Source: Alopecurus myosuroides (Eukaryota; Streptophyta; Magnoliopsida; Poales; Poaceae). Taken from it: a DNA stretch of 64,000 bases. This document shows, in pieces, positions 22,401 through 35,199 of this stretch. Where the stretch lies: assembly GCA_028641055.1 (NCBI GenBank), contig CM054060.1, positions 162,290,696-162,354,695 of the forward strand, written 5' to 3'. A program made the translations under genes and the position numbers. Under the pieces are notes generated by a model. The model did no database searches. It saw nothing but the letters and a program-made list of their open reading frames with translations, and was not told the DNA's origin. Each line of letters begins with the position of its first letter. Positions within the stretch are counted from its first letter, which is position 1.

Positions 22401-24009
22401 GTTCAACTCTATAATTCTCATTAGGTAATTCAGCTTCATAAGGTGCTTTAGCAAATTTGGAGAAATTAAATTTATAAGACTCTTCATCAAACTTTGTAAG
22501 GATTTTATCCTTTCTACAATCAATAACAGCACCACGAGTGTTTAAGAAAGGTCTACAAAATATAATAGGACAAGTATCACTAGAAGAAGTGCCTAGTACT
22601 AGAAAATCAGCAGGATATTTAGTTTTACCACATAAGACCTCCACGTCTCTAACAATACCAATTGGAGAAATAATTTCCCTATTAGCAAGTTGAATAATCA
22701 CATAAATGTCTTCAAGTTCACAAGAACCAATTTCATGCATGATTTCTTTATAAATCTCATAAGGAATATCACTAGAACTAGCACCAATATCACACAAACC
22801 ATAATAGAAATGATCACCTATTCTCACAGATAGCACATGAACACTAGGTTTTCTAGATTTACTAGGATGATAGACAATATTAGAATCATCTTCACAAAAT
22901 ATAATGTGTCCCTCTTCTACATTTTCATAAACAAGGACCTTTACTATTGCTACTGTAGGTTCTACAGTTATTTGTTCCTCTGGTTCTACAGGTTTCCTTG
23001 CACTTTTATTAACCACACTAGCTAACATAGAATGTTCTTTTATCTTAGCAGGGAAAGGCATTTTCTCAATATAATATTCAGGCACAATAGAATCGACAGT
23101 ATGAACTTCTATATCTCTAGCGGGAACACAATTAACATTATCTTTATAAGGAGCATGGTACTTGTCCCATTCCTTTTTAGGAATATCAAATTAAGAAGAA
23201 AACGCCTTATATAAATTTGCAACAACTTGAGAATAAACACCATAAACAGTGCTAGCATTATGAAAATCATTGGATGACATAAAAGTTTTAATGCATTCAT
23301 AATCACAATTTATACCTGACTTTCTACCTTTGTCGTTCTCCCATCCTTCAGTGTTTTCTTGAATACGGTCAAGAAGATCCCATTTAGCTTCATCTTTCAT
23401 ACGTATAAATGATCCAGAACAAGAAGCATCCAAGAAATCCTTATCATGAAGAGAAAGCCTTGCATAAAAATTATTAATAACAATATTACTAGGGAGCTCC
23501 TGAACAGGGCATTTGAGCATTAGTAACTTCAGTCTCCCCCATGCTTGGGAAATACTCTCTCCGTCATGAGGCCAACAATTATATATATAATTCCGGTCTC
23601 TATGAATTTCACTGGGAGGATAAAATTTAGAATAAAAGAGAGGCACAATTTCCTCCCATCCAATAGTCTGGCTATTTTTTAGCAATTTGAACCATTCAGC
23701 GGCTCGGCCATTCAATGATATAGAGAATAATTTCCTCTTCACTTGGCTCATTGTAATACCTGCACACTTGAACAACTCGCATAATTCATGTAAAAAGAGC
23801 AAATGATCACACAGATGGACAATTCCATCACCTGAATATGAGTTATCCCTAACATGTTTAACAATCTTTATAGGTATTTTATAAGGATCCAAATCATCAG
23901 GCGGTGGGTCACTTACTACCCTAGCAGTGGTAGCAGTGCCCGCAAATAAGGACTCAAAAGGAGACCCAAATATAGTGTAATAAAGCAGTAGACAGTAATA
24001 AAACAGCAC
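19481..24009 (-). pseudogene. gag-pol polyprotein of element B (broken)
   Basis: Domain order on the minus strand: gag (24009-23191; capsid-like region with SLNGRAAEWFKLL), protease (about 22740; CDIGASSSDIP for the usual D-T/S-G), RT (22101-21340; SRWVSPVHCVPKKGG and the catalytic box FMDDFSVYG), RNase H (21045-20659; [20 protein letters not shown] and HTDH), integrase (20478-19972; HHCC zinc finger ending CDQC, then DFMGPFPPSKGYTHILVVVD and MTDGVSHF), and an integrase C-terminal GEKVLLYRSRL...WEGPF (19771-19481). FMDDFSVYG and the tRNA-Asp primer site place it in Athila-type Gypsy. In-frame stops are seen at 23191, 22159, 21340, 21187, 20659, 20512 and 19793, with a frameshift near 19985. 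It is a dead copy. Confidence 0.93.
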
Positions 24010-24057
24010 TTACAACAGAAGCTTCCTTTATCAATTCCACTTCCCAATAGCACTTCA

Positions 24058-24076
24058 CTCCCCGGCAACAGCGCCA
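24058..24076 (-). other. Primer-binding site of element B
   Basis: On the minus strand TGGCGCTGTTGCCGGGGAG, 11 bases inside the 5' LTR. It matches the tRNA-Asp 3' end with one change. Confidence 0.85.
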
Positions 24077-24087
24077 GAAAATAGTCT

Positions 24088-25587
24088 TGATGACCCACAA
24101 ATATAGGGGGTGTATCATAGTACTTTCGATAAATAAGTGTGTGGAACCCAACGAGGAGCAGAAGTTGTTGACAAGCAGTTTCGATGAAGGAATAACTGTA
24201 AATACTGGAAAATAGATTTGTAGGTTTTTTTTATATTGCAGATAAATAAAGTGCGAGTAAATAAAATGCAGTAATAATAATTGCAGCAAGTGGCCCAATC
24301 CTTTCTTCAGCAAAGGACAAGCTGGTAGGTTTACTTATGATTAACAAACGTTCTCGAGGACACACGGAGGTTTCTGTCAAGTGCTTTTGTTCCATGCAGC
24401 TGAATAATGTTAGGTGTTTTGATAAGTGTTATGTGGGTGAACCTATTCTAATGTACCGTCCAATCCAAGACTAATACATACTTGTGATTATACCCCTTGC
24501 AAGCATCCGCAACTACAAAGAAAGTAATTAAGAAATAAATCTAACCACAGCTTTAAACTCCGGGATCCTACGCTCCCTCGTGTAATGGTTTCCTAACGGG
24601 GGTTTAGGTTTCTGTCACTCCGGCAACCCCACAATTAGTAGCCCAATACACGATGCATCCCCCTAGGCCCATAAATGGTGAAGTATCATGTAGTCGATGT
24701 TCACATGACACCACTAGGAGAATAACACCACAATTTAAATATCAAACATTAAATATTATTCAACATTACTTCACTACTAACAACTTGAATTCTCCCATGT
24801 CCTCATGAACAACACGAACTACTCTCAAAACATCATATAGATCATAATCATAGGTGATATAATGGATGATAACAATCTGTTCATAAAAGGCAAACACCGA
24901 TAAATCTCACAACCATCAACTACTAACAAGTAATCCACACCGGAAGAGAGATCTAATGCAAAACAACGATAGAGGCCCCTAATTGTTACATAGGGATGAC
25001 GGTGGATGATGAGGGTGATGGTGCTGGTGGTGATGACGATCTTGATGATGCCCAGAGCGATGACGGTGACGATGGCGGTGATTTCCCCTCTCCGAAGAGG
25101 AATTTCCCCTGACAGATTTCTCTCTGCGAGAGAGATTTTATCTCTCGGATGTTTTACGCCCCGAGGCGGCGGCGGAATAATTCTTCGACGATGGAATGAG
25201 GCTTAGGGTTCCCTGGGGGCCAAGCACGCAAAAAATACCCCGCAGCGGTAGGCCAGGGTGGCCACACCCCTAGGTGGCGCGGCCAGGCGGCGCACGACCC
25301 TTAGGTGTGGGCGCCTGGTGGCCCCCCTCCGGCTCTCCTTTTGGATGGGTTCCTCCTATGAACTTTTAGGACACCCCCGGTGTCCCCCTTATTCTTCTGA
25401 TTGTCTGAAATATGGTATCTCGATGGTGCTTTATCCATCAGATTTCTGGTCCCGGTGTTTATTCTCCAAAAATTATAAAACATGCAAAATAAGATAAAAT
25501 AACATAAGGGATGCATCATAACATGAAATATATCAATGAATAATAGAAAATTATGATATAAAATAGTGATGCAAAATGGACGTATCA
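24088..25587 (-). repeat. 5' LTR of element B
   Basis: 1500 bp, the same length as the 3' LTR at 3985-5484 and nearly identical apart from scattered substitutions and small indels. It carries the GC-rich hairpin at 25260-25312. Followed by TSD aggcc. Confidence 0.9.
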
Positions 25588-26102
25588 AGGCCTCCGGTGA
25601 TGATTTCCTCTCCGGCAGGGTGCCGGAGATAGCTTTAGAACCCCCCTGGTCTAGGGTTGACGATGACGGTGGCTGCGGAACTTTTCGGGGATATTTGATC
25701 AGGTGCCTAGGGTTTTCCATCCGAGGGGAATAAATAGGCGAAAGGGCAAAGGCGATGGATCCCTAGGGGCCTCACACCACCAGGTGGCGCGGACAAGGGG
25801 GAGCGCGCCACCCCATGGTGTGGCCCCCTGGTGCCCATCTTCGACTCCTCTTTGGTCTTCTGGATGCTTCTGGGGAAAATAGGTACTTCAGGCTTTGTGG
25901 GGTCCAATTCCGAGAATATTTACAGAACAACTTTTCTGAATTCAAAAACAGCAGAAAACAGGGAACTCGCACTTGGCATCTTATTAATAGGTTAGTCCCG
26001 GAAAACATGTAAAAATGCTATAAAGACGGGAGAAAACATGTAGCAACTGGCATAATATTATCATGGAGCATCAGAAATTATAGATACGTTGGAGACGTAT
26101 CA
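25588..26102 (-). repeat. A1 3' LTR, second part
   Basis: It starts with the second aggcc and ends GGAGACGTATCA, that is, LTR start TGATACGTCTCC on the minus strand. A TATA-like CCTATTTATTCCC lies at 25727-25742 on the minus strand and the hairpin at about 25769-25826. Confidence 0.87.
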
Positions 26103-28795
26103 AGCATCCCCAAGCTTAGTTCCTACTCGTCCTCGAGTAGGTAAACGGTAAAACAATAATTTCTGAGGTGAGATGCTACTAACATAATCTTGATCATAAA
26201 AATGTAAAAGCATATGTAAGCTGAGATCATAGAACTTCAAACACAAACATGATGAATAGAACTTTAATAATAAAGCAAAGAAATCACTTTTCATCATGAA
26301 GAGTATCTCAAATAAAGGATCATGAATAATAATGCAAAGAAAGATAAATGTTTGTTTTAGGTATAGAGAAAGCATGGCAAAGTGATATTTCGCCAGTCCT
26401 TAAGAGTGGGGAAAACATAAATGCCACAACACCTTCAAAGTTCATGAGGAAGACTAGAGCAAATAATTTTAGAACAAATAATACCACATCATGAAGCAAT
26501 TATTGATGTTTATGGGACAAATACACATAGAACTCGGAATGGGGCAAAAAATGCTCTCTCAACTGTGCATAAAGTTAGAAGATGGAGACTCAACATAAAA
26601 GTAAAAGAAAGGCTCTTCGCAAAGGGAAGCAGGGATCCACTCATGTGCTAGAGCTTTTTATTTTATTAAACAGAGGTATTAAAGTTTGACACTCCTCCCA
26701 TCCATCTTTCACAAACCATGGCTAACCGAATCCTCGGGTGCCTGCCAACTATCACATACCGTGGAGGAGTGTCTATATTTTGGGAGATGTATGCTAATGT
26801 CAACGAAGGGTAAACAGAAAATACAGTACGTCACAAGCCAACTGGATTAACAAGAGCGATTCCCATGCGAATGACGCATCTGGGTAGAAGGTCATCCCTC
26901 TTTCTCTTTTGTTTACACAATTATGCTTTGACTGATAAATCAGGGGCAAAAATAGTGAAGAGATTTTGTGTGTATTAATTTGGAGTTGGGCACCCCGCTG
27001 CCAGCTCTTCTATAATTTGGATAAGCGGATGAATCCACTAGTCCAGGGTGTGAAATCCAATCAACAAGTGAGATAAAGATTCTCTATTTACGTCCTGATG
27101 AGCAAAAACAGGAACATAAAGGAGGAGTAATTTTGAAAGTTTTAAAGGTAACACATGAGCAATTTGCTTTGGAGTGGCAGTTAAATACCACATGTAGGTA
27201 ATGGTGTACACAATGGAAAAACTTTGGTTTAAGGGAGTTGGATGCACCAGTAGAGCTCATATTCAGTACAGGTGGAGGCTAGCAAAAGACTGGGAGCGAC
27301 AAATCAAGAGAGCATAAGAGCCATAATCATGCATAGAGACATAAACATCATTAATTAAAACATTAGCGGTATCACAAGTTCAAAAACTAAGTGGTCATGG
27401 AGGCTATTCGTGACTGGTTCATAGTCATAAACATGGTGTGACCATGCGCCAAGTCAACCAAATAAAACATTCGAAAGAGAATACCATAAATTTATGCTTC
27501 CTTATGACAAGAACAACTCATGAATCTCTCTATGGCATATTAAACACTCTCAGATATTTGAGGCTATTCATGCTACTCAATATCCACAAGGATTTAGAAC
27601 TAAAATAACATTTAGCATGGCATGAAAAAGTTCTAGCAACAGTCTATACAAGCTTCTACTTGAACCATTAAAAATTCTACTTTAAACAGTAGTTTCTTCC
27701 CCCAACAAGCACCATACAAGATATGTTTTAACAAAAATACTCTTTATGATACAACAAGCAAACAAGAGAGTACTCACATAACACTATGAAAACTAACAAC
27801 TCTGATAAGAGATGCATGCAAAACAGGAGCTGAATACATGCAGCAACTAGACAAAGATTACGAATACAAAGTATTCCCGTGAAAAAGCGGAGCGTGTCAC
27901 TCTCCAATAAAAGAATGCTAGGGTCCAACCAAGCTTATTGAAAAAATAAAAACAAACTGAAATAAAAAAATAAAAGATGCTCCAAGTAAAGCACATAAGA
28001 TGTGACCGAATAAAAATATAGTTTCATTAGAAGTGACCTGATAATTTGTCGGTGAAGAAGGGGATGCCTTGGGCATCCCCAAGCTTAGACCCTTGAGTCT
28101 TCTTGGAATTTGCTGGGATGTACCATCGGGGCATGCCCAATGTTAGGATGTTCACTCTTCTTGATCACGTCATATCATCCTCTTCTCTTGACCCTTGAAA
28201 ACTTCCTTCACACCAAACTTCTCACAATCTTCATTAGCAATGTTAGTGCAATCGAAATTATAAATTCACATGGTTCGGTTTCAACACTGACTAACACTCA
28301 AAAACACATTAGCTATTGTCACAACTTCTTTTAAAACTATTTTTCTCAAAAGAACACCAAAAGAAAGCGATTAAGATGCAAATGCAATTATTGGAAGAAA
28401 TATGTCAAAACAGGACAGCAGGTAAAGATGATTTTTTTTCGAAAATCTTGTGTTGCTCAAATCAAAAAGTGGTCAACTAAAAAAAGTTGCATATACAGCC
28501 AAGGATTATGCACAAAAAACTTAGGTCATTTTGAATTTTTTGTGATTTTATACGGAATAAACAGTGGACAACAGAAATCTGTTTCCTGCGCAGAAATCCG
28601 AAATATAGCTTCAACTTTCCACTAGAGGCCTTACTTGGCTCAACAAAAACACATTAAAAAAATACAACGGGGTTGCTAAGGACATATACAACACCCAGGT
28701 GCAAATCACACAAAGGAAAACGAAGGAAAACGGGTTGAAAACGAAGAAATAAAACGGGTTGTCTCTCGGTAGCGCTTTTCTTTAACGCCTTTCAG
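26103..28795 (-). mobile_element. 3' non-coding region of element A1
   Basis: It begins with the polypurine tract (minus strand CTAAGCTTGGGGATGCT, 26103-26119) and runs back to the stop codon of the gag-protease frame at 28796-28798. It contains the recurring AAGCTTGGGGATGCC motifs near 28060-28090. Homologous to 1-2325. No coding content recognised. Confidence 0.8.
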
Positions 28796-28838
28796 CTAGG
28801 CATATAAAGCAACTGCAGTATTTTCAGGTGAAGAAGCA

Positions 28839-30432
28839 TGATGCTCTTTGATGGTGTGTTGGAAACCCCAAGAGGAGGGTGTGATGAGAAAGCGGCAAGA
28901 ATTCCCCTCATTTAAGAACCAAGGTTATCAATCTAGTAGGAGGAAGAAGATCATAGGAAGGTTGATGCCACTAACGGTGCTGCTGGCGCTTCACCGGTGT
29001 CAGCAACAACGTGGAACCTGCACATAACACAACCAAAATACTTTGTCCCAACAGTACAATGAGGTTGTCAATCTCACCGGTCTTGTATAAAACAAAGATG
29101 AGACGTATAGTGTGGAAAATGATGTATGCTTGCAGTAAGTAAAGAAAGCAGGAAATAGTTGTGGTTTGTTTAACAGTGTGGAAAATGGACTGGGGTTCAT
29201 AGGTTCACTAGTGGTGTCTCTCGATAAAGATAACATGCTGGGTGAACAAATTACAGCTGTGAAATTGACAAATAGAGGTTGCACCGTAGTGCACATATAT
29301 GACATGAAGACTACTATGATATTTAGTGCGGGCATTACAACAATATACATAGACCAAAATTCATCTGCATCTATGACTAATAATCCACCCTTAGGTTATC
29401 ATCCGAACCCCCTTAGGTATTAAGTTGCAAGCAACAAATAACTACATTAAACAAAGTGTGTAATGTAAGCAATGATTATGCACGCGGGCACTGTCACCGC
29501 TGTTTTCTCCGTAATGCCAACAGCACATCCTCCCCCTTCACGTTTCTGTCACTCGAGCAAGGCGGTGAGGAGGCATGAACCCACTATCAAGCATAAATAC
29601 TCCGTCATGGAGTCACTAGCAACTACTTGGCCAGAGCAACCACTAGCAACGGAAAGCATGCAAGATCACAAATAGCATATGCAAATAAAGACTATAATCA
29701 ACTTGGCATAAGTTCAATATTCATTGGATCCCAGCAAACACAGCATATAGAATTACATAAGATCAATCTCGATCATGATAGGAAGCTCACGAGATCTAAA
29801 CATGGAGGCATATGAGGAGAAGACAACCATATAGCTACAGCTACGAACCCGTAGTCCAAGGATGAACTACTCACGCATCACTCTGGAGGCAGGCATGGTG
29901 ATGTAGAAGCCTACGGTGATGATATCCTCTCTGGCAGGGTGCCGGAAACAGCTTCAGAACACCCCCCCCCCCCCCCCGTGATCTAGGGTTGACAGTGACG
30001 GCGGCTCCGGAACTTTTCAGGGATTTTTGATCAGGTGTTTAGGGTTTTCCATCCGGGGGGGTTAAATAGGCGAAAAGGCAAAGGAGGTGGGGATCCAGGG
30101 GCCCCACACCCATAGCTGGCGCGGACCGAGGGCGCGCCACCCTATGGTGTGGCCCCCCTGATGCCCGTCTTCGACTCTTCTTCAGTGTTCTGGATGCTTC
30201 CGGGGGAAATAGGCACTTCGGGCTTTGTGGTGTCCAATTCCGAGAATGTTTCCAGAACAACTTTTTTGAAACCAAAAACAACAAAAAACAGGGAACTGGC
30301 ACTTGGCGTCTTGTTAATAGGTTAGTCCCGGAAAATGTATAAAAATGATATAAATAAGGGAGAAAACAAGTAGCACTTGACATAATATGATCATGGAGCA
30401 TCAGAAATTATAGATACGTTGGAGACATATCA
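28839..30432 (-). repeat. 3' LTR of A2
   Basis: 1594 bp. It contains a run of C at about 29960-29978, which accounts for much of the length difference from the 5' LTR, and the GC-rich hairpin at about 30097-30156. It is followed at 30433 by the polypurine tract (minus strand CTAAGCTTGGGGATGTT). Confidence 0.88.
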
Positions 30433-31686
30433 AACATCCCCAAGCTTAGTTCCTACTCGTCCTCAAGTAGGTAAACAATAAAACAATAATTTGTGAGGTG
30501 ACATGCTACTAACATAAACTTGATCAATCTAATGTAAAAGCATATGCACGGTGAGATCATAGAACTTCAAACACAAACATGATAAATAGAACTTTAATAA
30601 TAAAGCATAGCGAAGAAAGGTAAACACTTGTTTCAGGTATAGAGAAAGCATGGAAAAGTGATATTTCGCTAGTCCTTAAGAGTGGGAAAAAGTGATATTT
30701 CTATTGTCCACTGTTTATCCGTATAAAATCACAAAAAATTCAAAATGACCTAAGTTTTTGTGCATAATCCTGGGCTGTAGATGCAACTTTTTTTAGTTGA
30801 AAAAACTGAAATAAAAAATAAAAACAAACTGAAAAAAATAAAAGATGCTCCAGGTAAAGCACATAAGATGCGACCGAAAAAAATTATAGTTTCACTAGAA
30901 GTGACCTGATAATTTTTTGATGAAGAAGGGGATGCCTTGGGCATCCCCAAGCTTAGACGCTTGAGTATTCTTGGAATTTTTTGGGATGTACCACCGGGGC
31001 ATCCCCAAGCTTAGGCTTTTCACTCTTCTTGATCACATCATATCATCCTCTTCTCTTGACCCTTGAAAACTTCCTTCACACCAAACTTCTCACAATCTTT
31101 ATTAGCAACACTAGTGCAATTGAAATAATAAATTCACATGGTTCAGTTTCAACCCAAGTCTAACACTCAAAAACACATTAGCTATTGTCACAACTTATTT
31201 TAAAACTATTTTTCTCAAAAGAACACCAAAAGAAAGAGATTAAGATGCAAATGCAATAAATGGCAGAAATCTGTCAAAACAGAACAACAGGTAAAGATCG
31301 ATTTTTTTGAAAATCTTCTGTTTCTCAAATAAAAAAAGTGGTCACCTAAGAAAAGTTGCGTATATAACCTAGGAGTATGCAAAAAAAAACTCAGGTCATT
31401 TCGAATTTTCTGTGATTTTTTACGGAATAAACAGTGGACAGAAGAAATCTGTTTCCTGCGCAGAAATCCGAAATGTAGCCTCAACTTTCCACTAGAGGTT
31501 TTACTTGGCTCAACAAAAACTCAAAAGAAAATATACATCAGGGTTGAGCGGGAAATATACAACACCTAGGTGCAAAGCACACCAAAGAAAATGAAAGAAA
31601 ACAGGTTGAAAACAGCAAAATAAAATGTGTTGTCTCCCGGTAGCGCTTTTCTTTAACGCCTTTCAGCTAGGCAAAAAAAAGACAAC
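30433..31686 (-). mobile_element. 3' non-coding region of A2
   Basis: Contains AAGCTTGGGGATGCC motifs (30945-30960, 31000-31015 on the minus strand) and the block that in C is read as KGFKEKRYRETTRF. It is shorter than in A1 because the middle part (equivalent to about 26430-27920) is missing, with a join near 30690-30800. Confidence 0.75.
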
Positions 31687-32300
31687 TCAAGTATTTCCAG
31701 GTGAGGCATTCAAATCAAGATTTGGCAATTCTTTAATAATGCATTGTATTTTATCTAAGTGAGTTTCAGAGGCTCCTCTCTTAGTACTTTTAGGCTTACT
31801 ATCTTCATCAAATAAATTCTTAGGAACAATCCAATCAGAATTCTTTTCTTGGGCTTCGTGGAGTGCCACTAATTTAAAGGGGATTGGTATTTTGTCCTCA
31901 TTTTCATTATTAAATTCAGTTTTTTTAGAGGACCAACAATGTCTACAGATGAGCCAAGCATATTAAAACAATCAACGGCTTTTCTAGCTTCTATAGCAAC
32001 ATCTCCAAATTCTTTAAGCATAGTTTCTAAGATGAAGTTTCTTTTCTCAACCTCTTCAATGTTATTCAAGTTGAGGAACATATGTTGTATTATGGGATGG
32101 AGGTTAACAAACCTAGGTTCTATCATGTGAACTAAAGAGGTTGCAGCAGTCTCGTAATTGGGAGCAAGTTCTACTATGGATTTTTCCTCAAGGTTATCAT
32201 GCTTACTAACATGATCAAAGAATTCTTTAACAGTGCCCTTTCCAAGTATAGAACCACATCCTACCGGCAAATCTTTCAAGGTGAACTTAGGGAACAACAT
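31687..32300 (-). pseudogene. Short ORF of A2
   Basis: The likely start is ATG at 32300 (MLFPKFTLKDLPVG...); the longer frame upstream translates AT-rich leader. The protein is soluble and helical: LPVGCGSILGKGTVKEFFDH, then ...LVHMIEPRFVNLHPIIQHMF and a leucine-rich helix. A stop at 31869 is bypassed by a frame change; the other frame (31869-31687) continues HEAQEKNSDWIVPKNLFDED and ends ...NASPGNT at TGA. The last residues correspond to the end of the A1 frame (SSPENT), so the two frames share a 3' end. No domain recognised; role unknown. Confidence 0.55.
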
Positions 32301-32465
32301 GATGAGAAATAACAACGTAGAGACAATAATAACAACTAGAATGAGAACTAATTTTTTTGTGTTTTTTATAAAGAAATGCAAAACAAGACAAAAATAAAAT
32401 CAAGACAATAAACAAAATAAAGAGGTTGAGAGTGAGAGACTCCCCTTGCCAGAAGACTTCTTCCT

Positions 32466-32483
32466 TCCCGGCAACGCCGACAT
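32466..32483 (-). other. Primer-binding site of A2 (degenerate)
   Basis: On the minus strand GTCGGCGTTGCCGGGA next to the LTR end GCATCA. It is a mutated tRNA-Asp-type site. Confidence 0.65.
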
Positions 32484-34042
32484 TGATGCTCTTTGATGGT
32501 GTGTTGAAAACCCCAAGAGGAGGGTGTTATGAGAAAGCGGAAGGAATTTCCCTCAGTTAAGAACCAAGGTTATCAATCCAGTAGGAGGAAGAGGATCTCA
32601 GGAAGGTTAATGCCACCGACGGTGGTGCTGGCGCTTCACCGGTGTCAGCAACAACGTGGAACCTGTACACAACACAACCAAAATACTTTGTCAATCTCAC
32701 GGTCTTGGTAAAAACAAAGATTATACGTATAGTGTGGAAAATGATGTATGCTTGAAGTAAGTAAAGAAAGCAGAAAATAGTTGTGGTTTGTTTAACATTG
32801 TGGAAAATGGACCGGGGTTCATAGGTTCACTAGTGGTGTCTCTCCATAAAGATAACATGTTGGGTGAACAAATTACAGTTGGGCAATTAACAAATAGAGG
32901 TTGCACCGTAGTGCACATATATGACATGAAGACTACTATGATATTTAGTGCGGGCATTACAACAATATACATAGACCGAAATCCATCTGCATCTATGACT
33001 AATAATCCACCCTCAGGTTATCATCCGAACCCCCTTAGGTATTAAGTTGCAAGCAACAGATAACTACATTAAACAAAGTGTGTAATTAAAGCAATGATTA
33101 TGCACGCGGGCACTCTCATCGCTGTTTTATACCTAACGACAACAACACATCCTCCCCCTTCACGTTTCTGTCACTCGAGCAAGGCGGTGAGGAGGCATGA
33201 ACCCACTATCAAGCATAAATACTCCCTCTTGGAGTCACTAGCAAATACTTGTCCAGAGCAACCACTAGCAACGAAAAGCATGCAAGATCACAAATAGCAT
33301 ATGCAAATAAAGACTATAATCAACTTGACATAAGCTCAATATTCATCGGATCCCAGCAAACACAGCATATAGAATTACATAAGATCAATCTCGATCATGA
33401 TAGGCAGCTCACGAGATCTAAACATGGAGGCATATGAGGATAAGACAACCATCTAGCTACAGCTACGAACCCGTAGTCCAAGGATGAACTACTCACGCAT
33501 CACTTCGGAGGCGGGCATGGTGATGTAGAAGCCTCCGGTGATGATCTCCTCTCCGGCGAGGGTGCCGGAAACAGCTTCAGACCCCCCCCCCCCCCGATCT
33601 AGGGTTGACGGTGACGACAGCTGTGGAACTTTTCGGGGATTTTTTTATCAGGTGTTTAGCGTTTTCCATCCGGAGGGATTAAATAGGCGAAAGGGCAAAG
33701 GAGGTGGAGCTCTAGGGGACCCACACCCATGGATGGCGCGGGCCGGGGGGCCGCGCCACCCTATGGTGTGGCCCCCACTGATGCCCGTCTTCGACTCTTC
33801 TTCGGTGTTCTGGATGCTTCCGGGGAAAATAGGCACTTCGGGCTTTGTAGGGTCCAATTACTAGAATGTTTCCAGAACAACTTTTCTGAAACCAAAAACA
33901 GGGAACTGGCACTTGGCATCTTGTTAATAAGTTAGTCCCGGAAAACGTATAAAAATGCTATAAATAAGGGAGAAAACAAGTAGCAATTGACATAATATGA
34001 TCATGGAGCATCAGAAATTATAGATACGTTGGAGACGTATCA
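32484..34042 (-). repeat. 5' LTR of A2
   Basis: 1559 bp, close match to 28839-30432, with a shorter C run (about 33581-33595) at the same place and the hairpin at about 33717-33776. Followed by TSD aagca. Confidence 0.88.
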
Positions 34043-35134
34043 AAGCATCAACATCATAACTTGCTCTAATAATAGAGTAAAAAGGTAGCTTCATGCTCTT
34101 GCTAGGAAAGTGTTCCATGACTTTCTTGAGTGGGAATTGATATTTAATACCCCCCCTCCTTCATATCAATAACAGCCCCAACAGTTCTAAGAAAAGGTCT
34201 TCCCAAAACAATAGGACAAGAAGCATTGGATTCAATGTTTATAACAACAAAATCAACAGGGATAAGGTTATTGTTAACCAAAATAAGAACATCATAAATT
34301 CTACCAAGAGGTTTCTTCTTAGCATTATCAGCAAGATGAACATCCAAATAACAGTGTTCCAACCGTGGTAGATCAAGCATACCATAAAGCTTTTGAGGCA
34401 TAACAGAGATACTAGCACCAAGATCACACAAAGCATTGCAATCAAAATCATTTACTTTTACCTTAATGATAGGCTCCCAACCATCATCTAATTTCCTAGG
34501 GATAGATGTTTCAAGTTTCAGCTTTTCTTCCCTAACTTTCATGAGCGCATTGGTAATATGTTTAGTAAAGGCCATATTCATGGCACTAGCATTGGGACTT
34601 CTAGCAAGATTTTGTAGGAACATAATAACTTCATTGATATTGCAATCATCAAAATCAATATTATTGTCGCACCCGGACTTCTAGGGGATACTCACAGTCC
34701 GCTAAACAGTAGAACAAATGGCTTACGGGGCATACCGGCACCCGCATCTCAATATGAGCAGGCCAACACGTAAACGTGTGACAACCATTCTCTACTATCC
34801 ATCGTCTGCGTAAACCATCCCATAGAAATCCGACTACTTCCGTTGACGTACTTCATAACATACACACATGGTACGTCAACGGCATTTGAACAAGTGATAT
34901 CACAACATATCTCTAAGACACAAAAGATTGAAATAAGTTGCAAATAGCTCTCGCTAGAGCAGAGATAGCAAATACAATCATCCATAGGACACATGTCCCA
35001 ACAATTCATCATTACATCACAGCGGAAGCATCCAAAATGTCTGAGTACAGACAAGATCCAAATAGGCCTAAGAGGCCGGAAACAAAAAGACGGAGCCCAT
35101 CCACGATGTCTCGGATCCTGCCCGGGTCCGCTAT

Positions 35135-35199
35135 CTACTCGTCAGCAACCTCGTCATACTCCACGTAGTAGCCACCATGGGGGTCCTCGGAAACGTAGT
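35135..35199 (-). CDS. Putative terminal exon of LTR-resident gene in S2
   Basis: Acceptor …ggtttccgcag then 65 bases coding YVSEDPHGGYYVEYDEVADE and TAG at 35135-35137. The first two bases complete a split codon (phase 1), as in S1. The sequence is acidic and tyrosine-rich like the S1 exon but not alignable residue by residue. Confidence 0.48.

Larger units (their letters stand above)
3985..25587 (-). mobile_element. Athila-like Gypsy element B with full but broken gag-pol
   Basis: This minus-strand LTR retrotransposon has two 1500-bp LTRs (3985-5484 and 24088-25587) and a perfect TSD aggcc (3980-3984, 25588-25592). Its tRNA-Asp-type primer site is at 24058-24076. Domain order on the minus strand is gag, protease, RT, RNase H, integrase, then a post-pol ORF3, with a polypurine tract at 5485-5500. 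Without the inserted element C it is about 10.4 kb, a normal size for this lineage. It is the only element in the window with a pol, and in-frame stops make it inactive. It is inserted in the A1 LTR. Confidence 0.9.
28839..34042 (-). mobile_element. Short non-autonomous Athila-like element A2
   Basis: A 5204-bp minus-strand element with TSD aagca (28834-28838, 34043-34047). Both LTRs begin TGATGCTCTTTGATGG on the plus strand and end (A/G)TATCA. The 2-kb interior holds one short ORF and the common 3' non-coding region. It is inserted near the end of the A1 gag-protease frame. Confidence 0.9.

Noticed and set aside
20000..24000. Plus-strand ORFs opposite gag-pol (for example 21124-21555)
   Set aside because: Shadows of the minus-strand polyprotein, with no domain of their own.
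32301..32381. N-terminal membrane segment of the A2 ORF (residues 4-27 of the longest frame)
   Set aside because: This part translates the AT-rich leader; the ATG at 32300 gives a normal soluble start.
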